Assembly: GCA_018401015.1 (NCBI GenBank) | Contig: JAGYLP010000011.1 | Location: forward strand, 1 to 56,978 | DNA length: 56,978 nucleotides | Source of the DNA: Bacteroidales bacterium | Lineage (GTDB): Bacteria > Bacteroidota > Bacteroidia > Bacteroidales > M50B96 | Direction of reading: 5' to 3' | In this document: in pieces, positions 24,202-32,684 of the stretch | Layout of the letters: every line of letters begins with the position of its first letter | How positions within the stretch are numbered: the first letter of the stretch is position 1 | Translations under genes and position numbers: made by a program | The notes under the pieces: model-generated | Databases searched by the model: none | What the model saw: the letters and a program-made list of their open reading frames with translations, nothing else | Told to the model about the DNA's origin: nothing

Positions 24202-25965
24202 ATGAGTAAAACGTTTATCTCTATTCTGACTATCTTTCTTGTTAGTCTGAACGGATTCTGGGCCAATGGGCAGAATATATTCACGAATGCTGTAAGTAAT
24301 AATTGGACGGATGCAGCTAATTGGTCCGGAGGCCTGCCCGAACCCAATGAGGCAGTTTCTATCGAAGGAACTGTTAGTATTTCTACAGCGGTTAGTTGCG
24401 GGAGCGTTACCATTAATGGTGATTCTCGAAGCATTACTGTAAATTCTGGAGGAACCTTAACTTGTACAAGTCTCTCTGTAGGCGCTGGAGTTTTTAGCGG
24501 TATTGCGATTAATTTTGGAGGCGAAGTTATTGTGAACGGTTTTATGAATAACTCTGCCGGAGTGGTCGTTAATTCGGGGGGCAAACTACGCGTTACCGGT
24601 GCTGTAAACAATCAAATTACAGAAGCTTCCATTCTGATAAACTCCGGTGCATCGCTTATTACTGAATCTACCATTGAAAATAATGGTACATTCAAATCAG
24701 TGAATCATGTCACCTCTACTTCTTAAACTGAATCTACCATTGAAAATAATGGTACATTCAAAGTTTCCCGCTTATTTCAAAACGACCGCTGGCATCTTAT
24801 TTCCCTCCCGGTTGCAGCATGGGACTCTTACGATTTATTCCTAGACGATTATTTGCAAGAATGGGTAGTTGACGATAGCAACCCTGCTACCAATTGGGCA
24901 TGGCGAGAAATTACCTCCCCCGAAGAGGTTTTAGTTAAAATGAAAGGTTATTCTTTTTACCGAACCGATGCCAATGAGACCTTTGGATTTACCGGTGCAC
25001 CTAATACTGGTGCTCAATCGATTGCTTTAGCAAAGGATGATGATAATACAGCTGGAACTGATAATAAGGGTTGGAATTTGGTAGGTAATCCTTATCCATC
25101 GGGTTTGAATTGGGCCGATTTGGATGATACCTACGGAGCGATTTATTACTGGGACGATAACGGTTACAAATCCTGGAATGCCGGAAGCGGAGATGGGAAA
25201 TCCATTGTGATGCCCTTGCAAGGATTCTTCATTTATGTGCCCTCCAATGGAGCAGATAACTTTAGTGTGAGCAACTCGAATCGTGTTCATCCAACTAATT
25301 TGACGTATTACAAAGAAGCCGCCGATGCTGGTTTGTTGGTGCTCGAGGCTACTTCGCCTGAACATACGGATCGTTTGTACATTCGATGGAACGAAACAGC
25401 AACCGGAGCCTTTGATTTCACTACCGATGCTTTCAAAATTTTGTCGGCCAACGAGGGAGTATCCATGCTTTATTCACTGGGCGACGATGCGAGTAAGCTC
25501 TCTATCGACCAGCGTCCTGCTACCGAAAGTATTCCGGTAGGATTTTTCAACAGCGAGCCTGGAATCTATGAGATAGCTTTGGGTCAATCGAGTGGTTTAC
25601 AAGGTGTTGTGTTGGAAGATACAGAAACGGGTGTTTTTCACCCCTTGGCCGAAGGTCCTTATGAGTTTATATGGAGCGAAACCGAGTCGGACGAACGCTT
25701 CAAGCTACACTTCGAATCACTGAATATAGAGGCTGGCGGATTGCTGGATAAAGTATTGGTATTTGCGCATTCGGGAGTTCTTTCGGTTAAGGGAATGAAT
25801 GCCGGATTCATTCGGGTGAATGATGTAATGGGACGTGAAGTATTGTCGCATTATGCCGAGGGTGATGATTTGATACAGCTTCCTTTAAGTGTTGAAACCG
25901 GAGTTTATTTGGTTAGCATTCAGCAAGGGGCGCAAACAATTACTCATAAGGTTTTTATTAACTAA
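24202..25965 (+). pseudogene. T9SS-sorted surface protein interrupted by an in-frame stop
   Basis: One frame runs from ATG 24202 to the stop at 25963-25965 but is cut by a single TAA at 24724-24726. The first part is a 174-residue piece with a signal peptide (ISILTIFLVSLNGFWANGQ) and beta-helix-like repeats (SITVNSGGTLTCTSLSVGAG). The second part, in the same frame, continues NGTFKVSRLFQNDRWHLISLPV, then a WNLVGNPYPSGLNW module common in T9SS proteins, and ends in a type A sorting domain (IRVNDVMGREVLSHYA ... GVYLVSIQQG). The stop lies in a 30-bp segment between two copies of a 36-bp repeat. Removing one repeat plus the segment (66 bp) gives an uninterrupted 565-residue protein. It may be a switched-off allele, a true pseudogene or an assembly fault. 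Confidence 0.8.
24661..24762 (+). repeat. 36-bp direct repeat with internal 13-6-13 palindrome
   Basis: Two identical 36-base copies (24661-24696 and 24727-24762) in direct orientation, 30 bases apart. Each contains TGAATCTACCATT, a 6-base spacer GAAAAT, and AATGGTACATTCA; the two arms are complementary at 12 of 13 positions. In the first copy the arms are 24663-24675 and 24682-24694. The intervening 30 bases end in the TAA stop that splits the host gene. Arm and spacer sizes resemble dif (11-6-11) and loxP (13-8-13) sites, so a recombination site is possible; slippage at a hairpin is the alternative. Confidence 0.85.
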
Positions 25966-26038
25966 TGCGACTTCAGAAGTCTGCTGATTTCTTTTTCAAT
26001 CTGAAATAATTCGAATAATCTTTCCAAAAAATATTACT

Positions 26039-26290
26039 ATGAAAACATATAAGAAACTAATCGTTCAGTTCTCCATTTTTGCGCTCTTTCTTGCGCTAAC
26101 TGTTAATTTACCGGCACAAGCGCCACCACCTCCCAATGGAGGGGATGCTGCCGGAGGATCGAATATTGTGGTTGGAGGTAGCGGTGGCGGTGCACCCATT
26201 GGTAACGGCCTTTTACTGCTCAGTTTGTTAGGTGCTGCTTACGGAGGTTCGAAGCGTTGGGCCAACATGCGCAAAGAGACTAATAATTAG
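26039..26290 (+). CDS. Small exported Gly/Pro-rich protein, 83 aa
   Basis: Signal peptide (LIVQFSIFALFLALTVNLPAQ), then a short mature region APPPPNGGDAAGG and GGSGGGAPIGN, then a hydrophobic segment GLLLLSLLGAAYGG followed by a basic end (SKRWANMRKE). The order motif - hydrophobic helix - basic tail is that of C-terminal sorting tags. It resembles small Bacteroidota proteins whose tail has the form PIxxGLxLL..AAYGxKK (I believe these are called PID-CTERM-like, not checked). It follows the T9SS cargo gene by 73 bases and ends before a terminator, so it is likely in the same transcript. Confidence 0.75.
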   Translation: MKTYKKLIVQFSIFALFLALTVNLPAQAPPPPNGGDAAGGSNIVVGGSGGGAPIGNGLLLLSLLGAAYGGSKRWANMRKETNN

Positions 26291-26381
26291 TCGGTAGGAA
26301 ATTTTGTGGCTTGCGTTAAATGCACTTGAAAAGGGATGACGGGGAGTCTATTTTAAGTGTTTAAGCAAGTTGCATTTATGT

Positions 26382-26416
26382 AAAAAAGCCGGATTCAATG
26401 TTGAATTCGGCTTTTT
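26382..26416. terminator. Bidirectional rho-independent terminator
   Basis: AAAAAGCCG-G-ATTCAA pairs with TTGAAT-T-CGGCTTTTT across a 2-base turn, with one G/T position. A-rich on the left and T-rich on the right, it serves both the 83-aa gene and the converging Fe-S protein gene. Confidence 0.85.
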
Positions 26417-26502
26417 ACTTTCATTTTTCTAGTAGACTTCCCGGTTGTGTTTCAGGAAGCGAGTGCCTCACGATTGATTAACCATACACCCATCCATGGT
26501 AC

Positions 26503-27300
26503 TCAAATACCCAGGGCTTCGACAATCAGTTCGGCCAAATCGAAGTTTTTAACCTCATCTTCCTTCTCTTTGCTTTTAATACCATCGGTAATCATGGTCA
26601 TGCAAAATGGACAGGAGGTTGCTACTATGCTTGGTTTTACTCCCAGGATTTCTTCGGTTCGTTCCACATAGACCTCTTTGTCGCCTTTTTCAGCTTCTTT
26701 GAACATTTGTGCTCCTCCGGCGCCACAGCAGAGGGCGTGACTCTTATTTCGAGGCAGTTCAACGAAGTCGGGTTGGAGTGCATCGAGTAAGACGCGTGGC
26801 GCATTGTACTCGCCATTAGCTCTTCCCAAGTAACAAGGGTCGTGAAAGGTTATTCGTTGGTCGGAGAATACTCCGGGTTCCACTTTTAAGACGCCAGCTT
26901 CCATCAGATCGCGTAAAAACTGCGTGTAATGGAGTACCTCGTAGTTTCCTCCCAGGTCGGGGTAATCGTTTTTGAAGATATTGAAGCAATGTGGGCAAAT
27001 GGTGAGGATTTTTTTTACTTCGTATCGGGTGAAGGTATCGATGTTGGTGAGGGCCTGCATTTGGTAGAGCATTTCGTTTCCGGCCCGTCGTGCGGGATCG
27101 CCCGAACACGTTTCTTCGGTTCCTAAAACGGCGAAGGAAACCTTACAATGAGTAAGGATTTTTGCCATGGCTCGGGTTACTTTTTTATATCGTTCGTCGT
27201 AAGCTCCGGCGCAACCTACCCAGAAGAGGATATCGGTTTTTTCGCCCCGCGATGCTAAGTCGGCCATAACCGGTATGTCAATTTTTATTGCTTGTGTCAT
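26503..27300 (-). CDS. HdrB-like (Fe-S)-binding protein with two CCG domains
   Basis: A 265-residue protein with two cysteine-rich CCG domains, the fold of heterodisulfide reductase subunit B, GlpC and LutA, which bind special iron-sulfur clusters and handle thiol/disulfide or quinone-linked electron transfer. Motif residues are seen in FWVGCAGAYDERY, GTEETCSGDPARRAGNE, TICPHCFNIFKNDYP, and again in FHDPCYLGR, ALCCGAGG and TSCPFCMTMI. I start at MTQAIKIDIP (27300); the frame is open further upstream but that part overlaps the neighbouring gene. It is downstream of, and paired with, a membrane 4Fe-4S protein, the usual Bacteroidota arrangement. The electron partners are unknown. Confidence 0.88.
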   Translation of the reverse strand: MTQAIKIDIPVMADLASRGEKTDILFWVGCAGAYDERYKKVTRAMAKILTHCKVSFAVLGTEETCSGDPARRAGNEMLYQMQALTNIDTFTRYEVKKILTICPHCFNIFKNDYPDLGGNYEVLHYTQFLRDLMEAGVLKVEPGVFSDQRITFHDPCYLGRANGEYNAPRVLLDALQPDFVELPRNKSHALCCGAGGAQMFKEAEKGDKEVYVERTEEILGVKPSIVATSCPFCMTMITDGIKSKEKEDEVKNFDLAELIVEALGI

Positions 27301-27337
27301 GTGCATGTAGAATTGAGTGATGAAAAGTGCAATTGGG

Positions 27338-28650
27338 TTATTTTGTGTTGAGGTAAAGGTCGTCGGCCCAGTTAAGTCGGTCGGCTGGTGAATATTGCCA
27401 GGGTGCACCGTTATTTTCGATATTGGTGAACATGGCATTGAGTCCGGAGGGTGCTTTTGCCTCTTCCATGACCAGGTAGCGCCTCATATCGAGGATGATA
27501 GAAGGTTGGTTAATGTTCACCGGACATTCCTGGGCGCAGGCGTTGCAAGTGGTGCATGCCCATAATTCTTCCTCGGAAATATAATCGCGCAGAAGCGATT
27601 TGTTGTCGTTATGGTCTTTCCCGAATTGAATTAAATCCGGACCTCGTTCTTTCATGCGGGCACGAACGTCGATCATAATTTTGCGAGGGGAAAGCTTTTT
27701 GCCTGTTTGGTTTGCCGGACACACAGCGGTACAACGGCCACATTCGGTACAAGCGAGCGCATCGAGGTAATTTTTCCAGGTGATATCTTCCACGTCTTTA
27801 ACGCCGAATCGTGCCGGAGGAGCGTCGTTTTCCGGTGCAGCTGCGAAGGCTGTTTCCGGGTTCATCATCATTTTTACTTCCTTGGTAACTGCATCCATAT
27901 TGCTCAGGTAACCGAGTGCTTCGAGACGGCTGAGGAAGACATTGGGAACCGAAACAAAGACATGGAAGTGTTTCGAGTAGGGGAGGATATTGGCAAAAAG
28001 GAAGATGAGCAAGATATGCGACCACCAGTAGAATTCGTGCCAAAAGATGAGGCGACCCGGGTCGGTGAACATGAGGTTTCCAACAAACTGGGAACTAATA
28101 GGGAACCAGCCAACAGGTAATCGTAGGGATGTTTGGCTAGGTAGAAAATATTCATTCCGATGAGCGACACCATTAGGAAGAGGATAATCGTCAGTGCGAT
28201 GTTGGCATCGAGTTTAGAAATGGGTTTCATTTCTGCGCCTTTGAATCGTTTGATATTAAGGAAGATTCGTCGGAAAAGGAAGATGATCATGGCAGCCAGG
28301 ATGAACCAGGCGAAGAAATCGCCTAAGCCGATGATTAAGTTGTAGAGCGGACCCATGAAGGCAAAACTCCGGTCGAGTCCAAGTGCTCCATCGAAGACCA
28401 TTTCGATGCTCCCGATGGTTATGATGATGAAACCCCAGAAAACCATGGCGTGGATGAATCCGATAACCGGCATTCGAAATATTTTGGTTTGGGCAATAGC
28501 CACTTTCATCATTACCCCGAAGCGTTTTTTATAGTCGCTAATTCGGTAGGATTGTGTGAATTGAAAAAACCGGTAAAGCCGATAGATGGTGTAGGAGAAA
28601 ACCCCTAGTGTAACCAGGAGAGTAAGGATAAATACGATTTGTTTGCTCAT
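27338..28650 (-). pseudogene. Membrane-bound 4Fe-4S protein (HdrE/HdrC-like fusion), frameshifted as sequenced
   Basis: Two frames together make one conserved Bacteroidota protein of about 437 residues. The N-terminal part (from ATG 28650) has five membrane spans of the nitrate-reductase-gamma/HdrE kind (PVIGFIHAMVFWGFIIITIGSIE). After a shift near 28115-28124 the frame continues GWFPISSQFVGNLMFTDPGRL and then two ferredoxin motifs, CTECGRCTAVCP and CTTCNACAQECP, each able to hold a [4Fe-4S] cluster. Frame arithmetic needs one extra base (or an equivalent change) around CTGTTGGCTGG. Protein sequence on both sides of the shift is well conserved, so a base-calling error is more likely than decay. 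With the HdrB-like gene it should form a membrane electron-transfer complex. Confidence 0.82.
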
Positions 28651-28718
28651 AGCATTCTGTTTGAATGGAATGCCCTAAAATACAATTTTACCGCAATTAT
28701 TGGAGCGAAAAGATGGGA

Positions 28719-29273
28719 TTAGAGCAGGCCGCGTTTGAAAATCATTTTTTGAGCCAGTTGGTCGGCAAAATCTTTCCCTCGGAAATGTTCGACCAGATCG
28801 AAGGCAAAGTCGAGGGCCATGCCTGCTCCGCGCGCAGTAAAAACTCCTTTAGAAACCAAGTGATTTTTGTTGCTGAGTGTTGCTCCTTCGAGGTATTGCT
28901 CGAAGCCCGGGAAAGCTGTTGCTTCGTGTTCGCGGAGTAATCCCATTTTCCCTAGAATCATGGGAGCGGCGCAAATGGCTGCGAGGGGTTTTTGTTTTTC
29001 GGCCAGGATTCGGATATGTTCCCTGACCATGGGATTTGCGTCGAGCCGCGTGGCTCCGGGCAATCCGCCGGGTAAAATGGCTAATTCGAGTTGGTACGGA
29101 TCGACGTCGTTGATGCTGGCATCGCATTGTACCTGAATGGAATGGCTGCCGGTTACTGTTAGGCTTTCTTCGGTCGAAACCAGTAAGGTTTCCAAGTTGG
29201 CGCGTCGCAAAATATCGACCGTGGCCAGGGCCTCGATTTCTTCGAAACCGTTTGCCAAATAGACTGCTATCAT
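28719..29273 (-). CDS. DJ-1/PfpI family protein
   Basis: A 184-residue DJ-1/ThiJ family protein. The conserved nucleophile elbow AICAAPMILGKMGLL holds the reactive Cys, the N-terminal acidic residue is in NGFEEIEALA, and the ILPGGLPGATRL and GAGMALDFAFDLVEHF segments are standard for the DJ-1 subfamily (YajL-like), which act as protein/nucleotide deglycases or glyoxalases and redox chaperones. Activity is inferred from the family. The start MIAVYLANGFEE (29273) overlaps the queA stop as ATGA, so the two are translated together. Confidence 0.92.
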   Translation of the reverse strand: MIAVYLANGFEEIEALATVDILRRANLETLLVSTEESLTVTGSHSIQVQCDASINDVDPYQLELAILPGGLPGATRLDANPMVREHIRILAEKQKPLAAICAAPMILGKMGLLREHEATAFPGFEQYLEGATLSNKNHLVSKGVFTARGAGMALDFAFDLVEHFRGKDFADQLAQKMIFKRGLL

Positions 29274-30490
29274 GGTGTAGGATTTAAGTTTTGGGGCAAT
29301 AGGAGAGAGCTGTCGCCGTAGCTTAGGAAGCGGAAATTGTTTTCCAAAGCGTAATCGTAGATTTTTCGCCAATGCTCACCAACGAGGGCTGCCACCAGCA
29401 GGATTAAGGTCGATTTAGGCAGATGAAAATTGGTGATTAGTCCGTGGATGAATTGGAAGCGGTAACCCGGTACAATGAGAATAGACGTGCTGGCTTCAAG
29501 CTGGTTTAGCCGATTTTGGGCGAGGTAATCGATTAAGAAATCGAGAGCCTCTAGCTGGCTTAGTTTTGCTTTTTGTTCGTAGGCTATCCATTGAGGAACA
29601 TAGCGACAATTGGGGTCTTGCTGCATTTGCAGGGCTAACCAGTAGATGCTTTCCAGGGTTCGCAGGCTGGTTGTTCCTACAGCAATGTTTCGTTTGCTCG
29701 ACCGCAGGTTTTGGAGGAAATTGGCAGTTACCACGAAGTGTTCGGTGTGCATGTTGTGGTCGGCCATTTGTTCGCTGCTAACTGGTTTGAAGGTGCCTAT
29801 TCCTACGTGGAGCGTCAGTTCGAGGAGCGGATGTTGATTCGCTTTTAATTCGTCGAGGATTGCTTGAGTGAAGTGTAATCCGGCCGTTGGGGCGGCCACC
29901 GAGCCTTCGAGTCGCGAGTAAACTGTTTGGTAGCGGTTGGCATCATCCGAATTCACGTCCCGGTGTATGTAGGGAGGCAGTGGAATTTTTCCGGCGAAAT
30001 CGAGCACTTCGGCAAAACTTTTTGAGCTATTCCATTCGAAGCGGATCCGATATTTGCCATTGAGTGTTTCGAGTCGTTCGGCTCGAAGTTCGAAGCTTTC
30101 CTCGTCGATGGTAAGCATCATGCGCAGCGGTTCGTTTTTCCATTTTTTGGCTTTCCCAACGAGGCAGGTCCATTCGCACGATCCGGTTGACTCGAAGTTT
30201 TGCTGGTATTCGGCCGGAAGGTGCGGCTCGAGGAGGAATAATTCGATGGAGGCCCCGGTGGGTTTAAAGAAGATGATGCGAGCACGAATCACTTTTGTAT
30301 TGTTAAAAATCAAGCTGCTACCCGGTGGGAGGTGTTGGTTTAGGTTCAGAAAACGAGTGTGGGCCAGGTTATCCCCTATCGCAAGGAGCAAATTTGAGTT
30401 CCCTCTTTCTTGAGAAGGAAAAAGGGCGATGTTCGACTCGGGCAGCTCGTAGTGGTAATCGTTGATGCTGATATGCTTCGGATCCGTCAT
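29270..30490 (-). CDS. queA: S-adenosylmethionine:tRNA ribosyltransferase-isomerase
   Basis: QueA makes epoxyqueuosine in the wobble position of tRNAs by transferring a ribosyl group from SAM. 406 residues. Family segments: YELPESNIALFPSQERGNSNLL at the start, LIFNNTKVIRARI, IPLPPYIHRDVNSDDANRYQTVYSRLEGSVAAPTAGLHFT, LTLHVGIGTFKPV, and the end GLITNFHLPKSTLILLVAALVG. Longer than the roughly 350 residues of many QueA proteins, as in Bacteroidota homologs with an insert in the first domain. Overlaps the DJ-1 gene by 4 bases; divergent from the DUF2027 gene. Confidence 0.95.
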   Translation of the reverse strand: MTDPKHISINDYHYELPESNIALFPSQERGNSNLLLAIGDNLAHTRFLNLNQHLPPGSSLIFNNTKVIRARIIFFKPTGASIELFLLEPHLPAEYQQNFESTGSCEWTCLVGKAKKWKNEPLRMMLTIDEESFELRAERLETLNGKYRIRFEWNSSKSFAEVLDFAGKIPLPPYIHRDVNSDDANRYQTVYSRLEGSVAAPTAGLHFTQAILDELKANQHPLLELTLHVGIGTFKPVSSEQMADHNMHTEHFVVTANFLQNLRSSKRNIAVGTTSLRTLESIYWLALQMQQDPNCRYVPQWIAYEQKAKLSQLEALDFLIDYLAQNRLNQLEASTSILIVPGYRFQFIHGLITNFHLPKSTLILLVAALVGEHWRKIYDYALENNFRFLSYGDSSLLLPQNLNPTP

Positions 30491-30500
30491 GTATTCGGGC

Positions 30501-30533
30501 TTGAATTAGGCGGGGTAAAAATAGTTAACTTTG
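30501..30533 (+). promoter_or_regulatory. Candidate promoter of the DUF2027/Smr gene
   Basis: TAACTTTG (30526-30533) matches the -7 consensus exactly; a TTG at 30501-30503 lies 22 bases upstream, slightly longer than the usual 19-21. The -7 box is 26 bases from the ATG at 30559. Confidence 0.5.
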
Positions 30534-30558
30534 CGCGCAAATTAGAACCAATCCAAAC

Positions 30559-31656
30559 ATGACCCAATTTAGAGTAGGCGATAAAGTTCGCTTTTTGAAC
30601 GATGTAGGCGGAGGAGTAATTACCAAGATCCTGGATAAGGAAATGGTTTTGGTAAAGAATTCGGACGACTGGGAGATTCCGACGCTGATGAGTGAGTTGA
30701 TAGCCGATGTGGCCAGTTTTTTCGACCGTCCGGTAAGCAGGGTAGAGGAAGAAAAGCCTGTAGAAAAGACAACGAAAGCTGTTCCGAAGGTCGAAGAGCC
30801 GGAAAAGAAGGAGAAATCGAAAGTGTTTCAACCCTCGATGCTTGCGGCTGGTGGGCGGCAGCAAAAAAAGAGTGATGGTCAGTTTTTTCTGGGGTTTATA
30901 CCCTCGCAGCCCGATCGACTAGCCGACTCCGACATGGAAGCATACATGGTGAACGACAGCGAGATGAGCATGTTGTATCATTATGCGATTCGTTTTCAGG
31001 GGAAATGGGTTTCACGTGAGGCAGGTTTATTAGAGCCCGACACTAAATTATTTTTGGAGCAATATCGGCGTGAGGATTTGAATTATCTGACCCAAGTTAA
31101 GGTTCAGTTTATTCTTTTTCGATTGGGTGAGGAGTTTGTGCCGATTCCTTCTCGCGAGGTGGAGTTGGCTATTCCAGGAGCTAAGTTTTTCAAGCCAGGC
31201 AGTTTTGTGGAGAATGATTTTTTCTATGAGCCTGCTTTACTATTTGAATTGAAGGTAGTTGAGTCGGTTGAGCCGAAGGTGAGCGATTTGGAGAAGGCTT
31301 TTCAGGAGAAGGTTGAGCCTCGCCGGAGTATTGCACGTAAGCCGGTTGCTTCGAGTGCTGAGGTCTTATTTGATACGACTGAAGTGGATTTACATATTGA
31401 GCAACTGGTTTCGGAGAGTGCTCATTTAAATAATGTTGAGATTCTGGGGATTCAAATGGATAAGTTTCATTTTGAGATGAGTAAGGCTATTCGCGAGGGT
31501 GTTCGTCGGGTTGTGTTTATTCACGGAGTGGGGAATGGGGTTTTGAAGCAAGAGATTGCTAAGGAGCTGAAGCACACGTACAAGCATTTTCAGTTTCAGG
31601 ATGCCAGTTTCAAGGAGTATGGGTATGGCGCTACGTTGGTGATGCTTAGGAAGTGA
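30559..31656 (+). CDS. DUF2027 and Smr domain protein
   Basis: A 365-residue Bacteroidota protein. The N-terminus (FRVGDKVRFLNDVGGGVITKI) is an SH3-like fold as in DUF2027; a charged linker (about 70-105) follows, then a beta-rich middle. A C-terminal Smr domain starts at VDLHIEQLV and contains VVFIHGVGNGVLKQEI. Smr domains, also at the end of MutS2, are nucleases or nucleic-acid binders acting on branched DNA or stalled-ribosome mRNA. The family's own role is not known. Convention and length are normal. The gene is followed by a kilobase of repeats. Confidence 0.88.
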   Translation: MTQFRVGDKVRFLNDVGGGVITKILDKEMVLVKNSDDWEIPTLMSELIADVASFFDRPVSRVEEEKPVEKTTKAVPKVEEPEKKEKSKVFQPSMLAAGGRQQKKSDGQFFLGFIPSQPDRLADSDMEAYMVNDSEMSMLYHYAIRFQGKWVSREAGLLEPDTKLFLEQYRREDLNYLTQVKVQFILFRLGEEFVPIPSREVELAIPGAKFFKPGSFVENDFFYEPALLFELKVVESVEPKVSDLEKAFQEKVEPRRSIARKPVASSAEVLFDTTEVDLHIEQLVSESAHLNNVEILGIQMDKFHFEMSKAIREGVRRVVFIHGVGNGVLKQEIAKELKHTYKHFQFQDASFKEYGYGATLVMLRK

Positions 31657-32684
31657 TTTTTGGCGGTTGGCTATTGGCGGTTGGCTTTTAGCTTAATTTT
31701 TTTGCGTGTTTTTCTTTGAACTAGAATGATTGCCACGCGCCGGGAGCCGCGCGGCAGCTCGTTGTTGCTTTTGGCTTTTGTCGCATAAGGTCAGCTTTAG
31801 TTGTTGGCAATTGGCTTAATTTTTTTGCGTGTTTTTCTTTGAACTAGAATGATTGCCACGCGCCGGGAGTGTCGCGCGGCAGCTCCCGTTGCTGCTGCCT
31901 CTCGCCTCACCCAGTCGCCCTCTTCGCTAGTCGCCGAGTCGCCCACTCGGCTCTCTACCCAGTCGCCCCTTCGCTAGTCTGCCGAGTCCCACTCGCCCTT
32001 TCACCCAGTCGCCCCTTCTGCTAAGTCTCTAAGTCTCTTGGTCGCTTAGTCGCCCACCAGCTGCGACATTCACCCAAATAAAGATTGCGGAGGTTTTATA
32101 AGGCCGCAAAGGTTCGCGCAAAGATCGCTGAGGACCCGCAAAGTTCGCGGAGTTTTTCGCTTGAACTAGCATGATTGCCACGCGCCGGGAGCCGCGCGGC
32201 AGTTCGTTGTTGCTGCATTCGCCTCTTCGTCCAGTCGTTACTTCGCTAGTTCGCCGAGTCGCCCGCAGCACTGCCCTTTCACCCAGTCGCCCTCTGCTAA
32301 GTCGCCGAGTCGCCCCTTTCGCTAAGTCTCAAGCCCTTGGTCGCTTAGTCGCCCACCAGCTGCGGAGCATTCACCCAAATAAAGATTATGAGGTTTAAGA
32401 GATGGCTGCAAAATAAGTTCGCGCAAAAGACGTTGAGGACCCGCAAAGATCGCGGAGTTTTCAGTTTGAACTAGAATGATTTGTTATGCGCCGAGCCGCG
32501 CGGCAGCTCAAGCTGTTGCTGTATCTGCTCCTTCGTCCAGTCGTTACTTCGCTTAGTTCGCCGAGTCGCCCACTCGCTTCGTCGTTCACTGCTCATTGTT
32601 CACCGCTCAATCCACAGCGTGCTCCTCATGAAAAGCAAATTATTCTGCTGGTTTTCGTGGATTGAGGATTTTGGCTTTTTCTTT
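31657..32684. repeat. Non-coding interspersed repeat cluster, about 1 kb
   Basis: No credible gene. Four copies of a GC-rich block beginning GAACTAG(A/C)ATGATT and containing the palindromic core GCCGCGCGGC or a variant start at about 31718, 31841, 32163 and 32468. The first two share a preceding AATTTTTTTGCGTGTTTTTC segment and are 123 bases apart. After copies 2, 3 and 4 come runs of short quasi-repeats (AGTCGCC, CCGAGTCGCC, TCGCTTAGTC). After copies 2 and 3 these are followed by a conserved CACCAGCTGCG ... CACCCAAATAAAGATT ... GAGGACCCGCAAAG segment leading into the next copy, so the long unit is about 305-322 bases. Simple repeats of GGCGGTTGGCT type occur at 31660-31690. Composition differs sharply from neighbouring genes. 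Confidence 0.8.
32606..32666. repeat. Long stem-loop at the end of the repeat cluster
   Basis: CTCAATCCAC (32606-32615) is perfectly complementary to GTGGATTGAG (32657-32666), with smaller complementary pieces (GAAAAGCA / TGCTGGTTTTC) inside. It lies 18 bases beyond the stop of the minus-strand PEGA gene but has no T-tract on that strand. Confidence 0.5.

Noticed and set aside
24093-24611. 172-residue minus-strand frame opposite the T9SS cargo gene
   Set aside because: Its Pro/Thr-rich sequence is the mirror of beta-helix repeats in the real gene; no start context or family.
31657-32684. CRISPR array or coding region in the repeat cluster
   Set aside because: The repeats are few, unequal in spacing and degenerate; no uniform repeat-spacer structure, no cas genes, and short frames there lack protein character.
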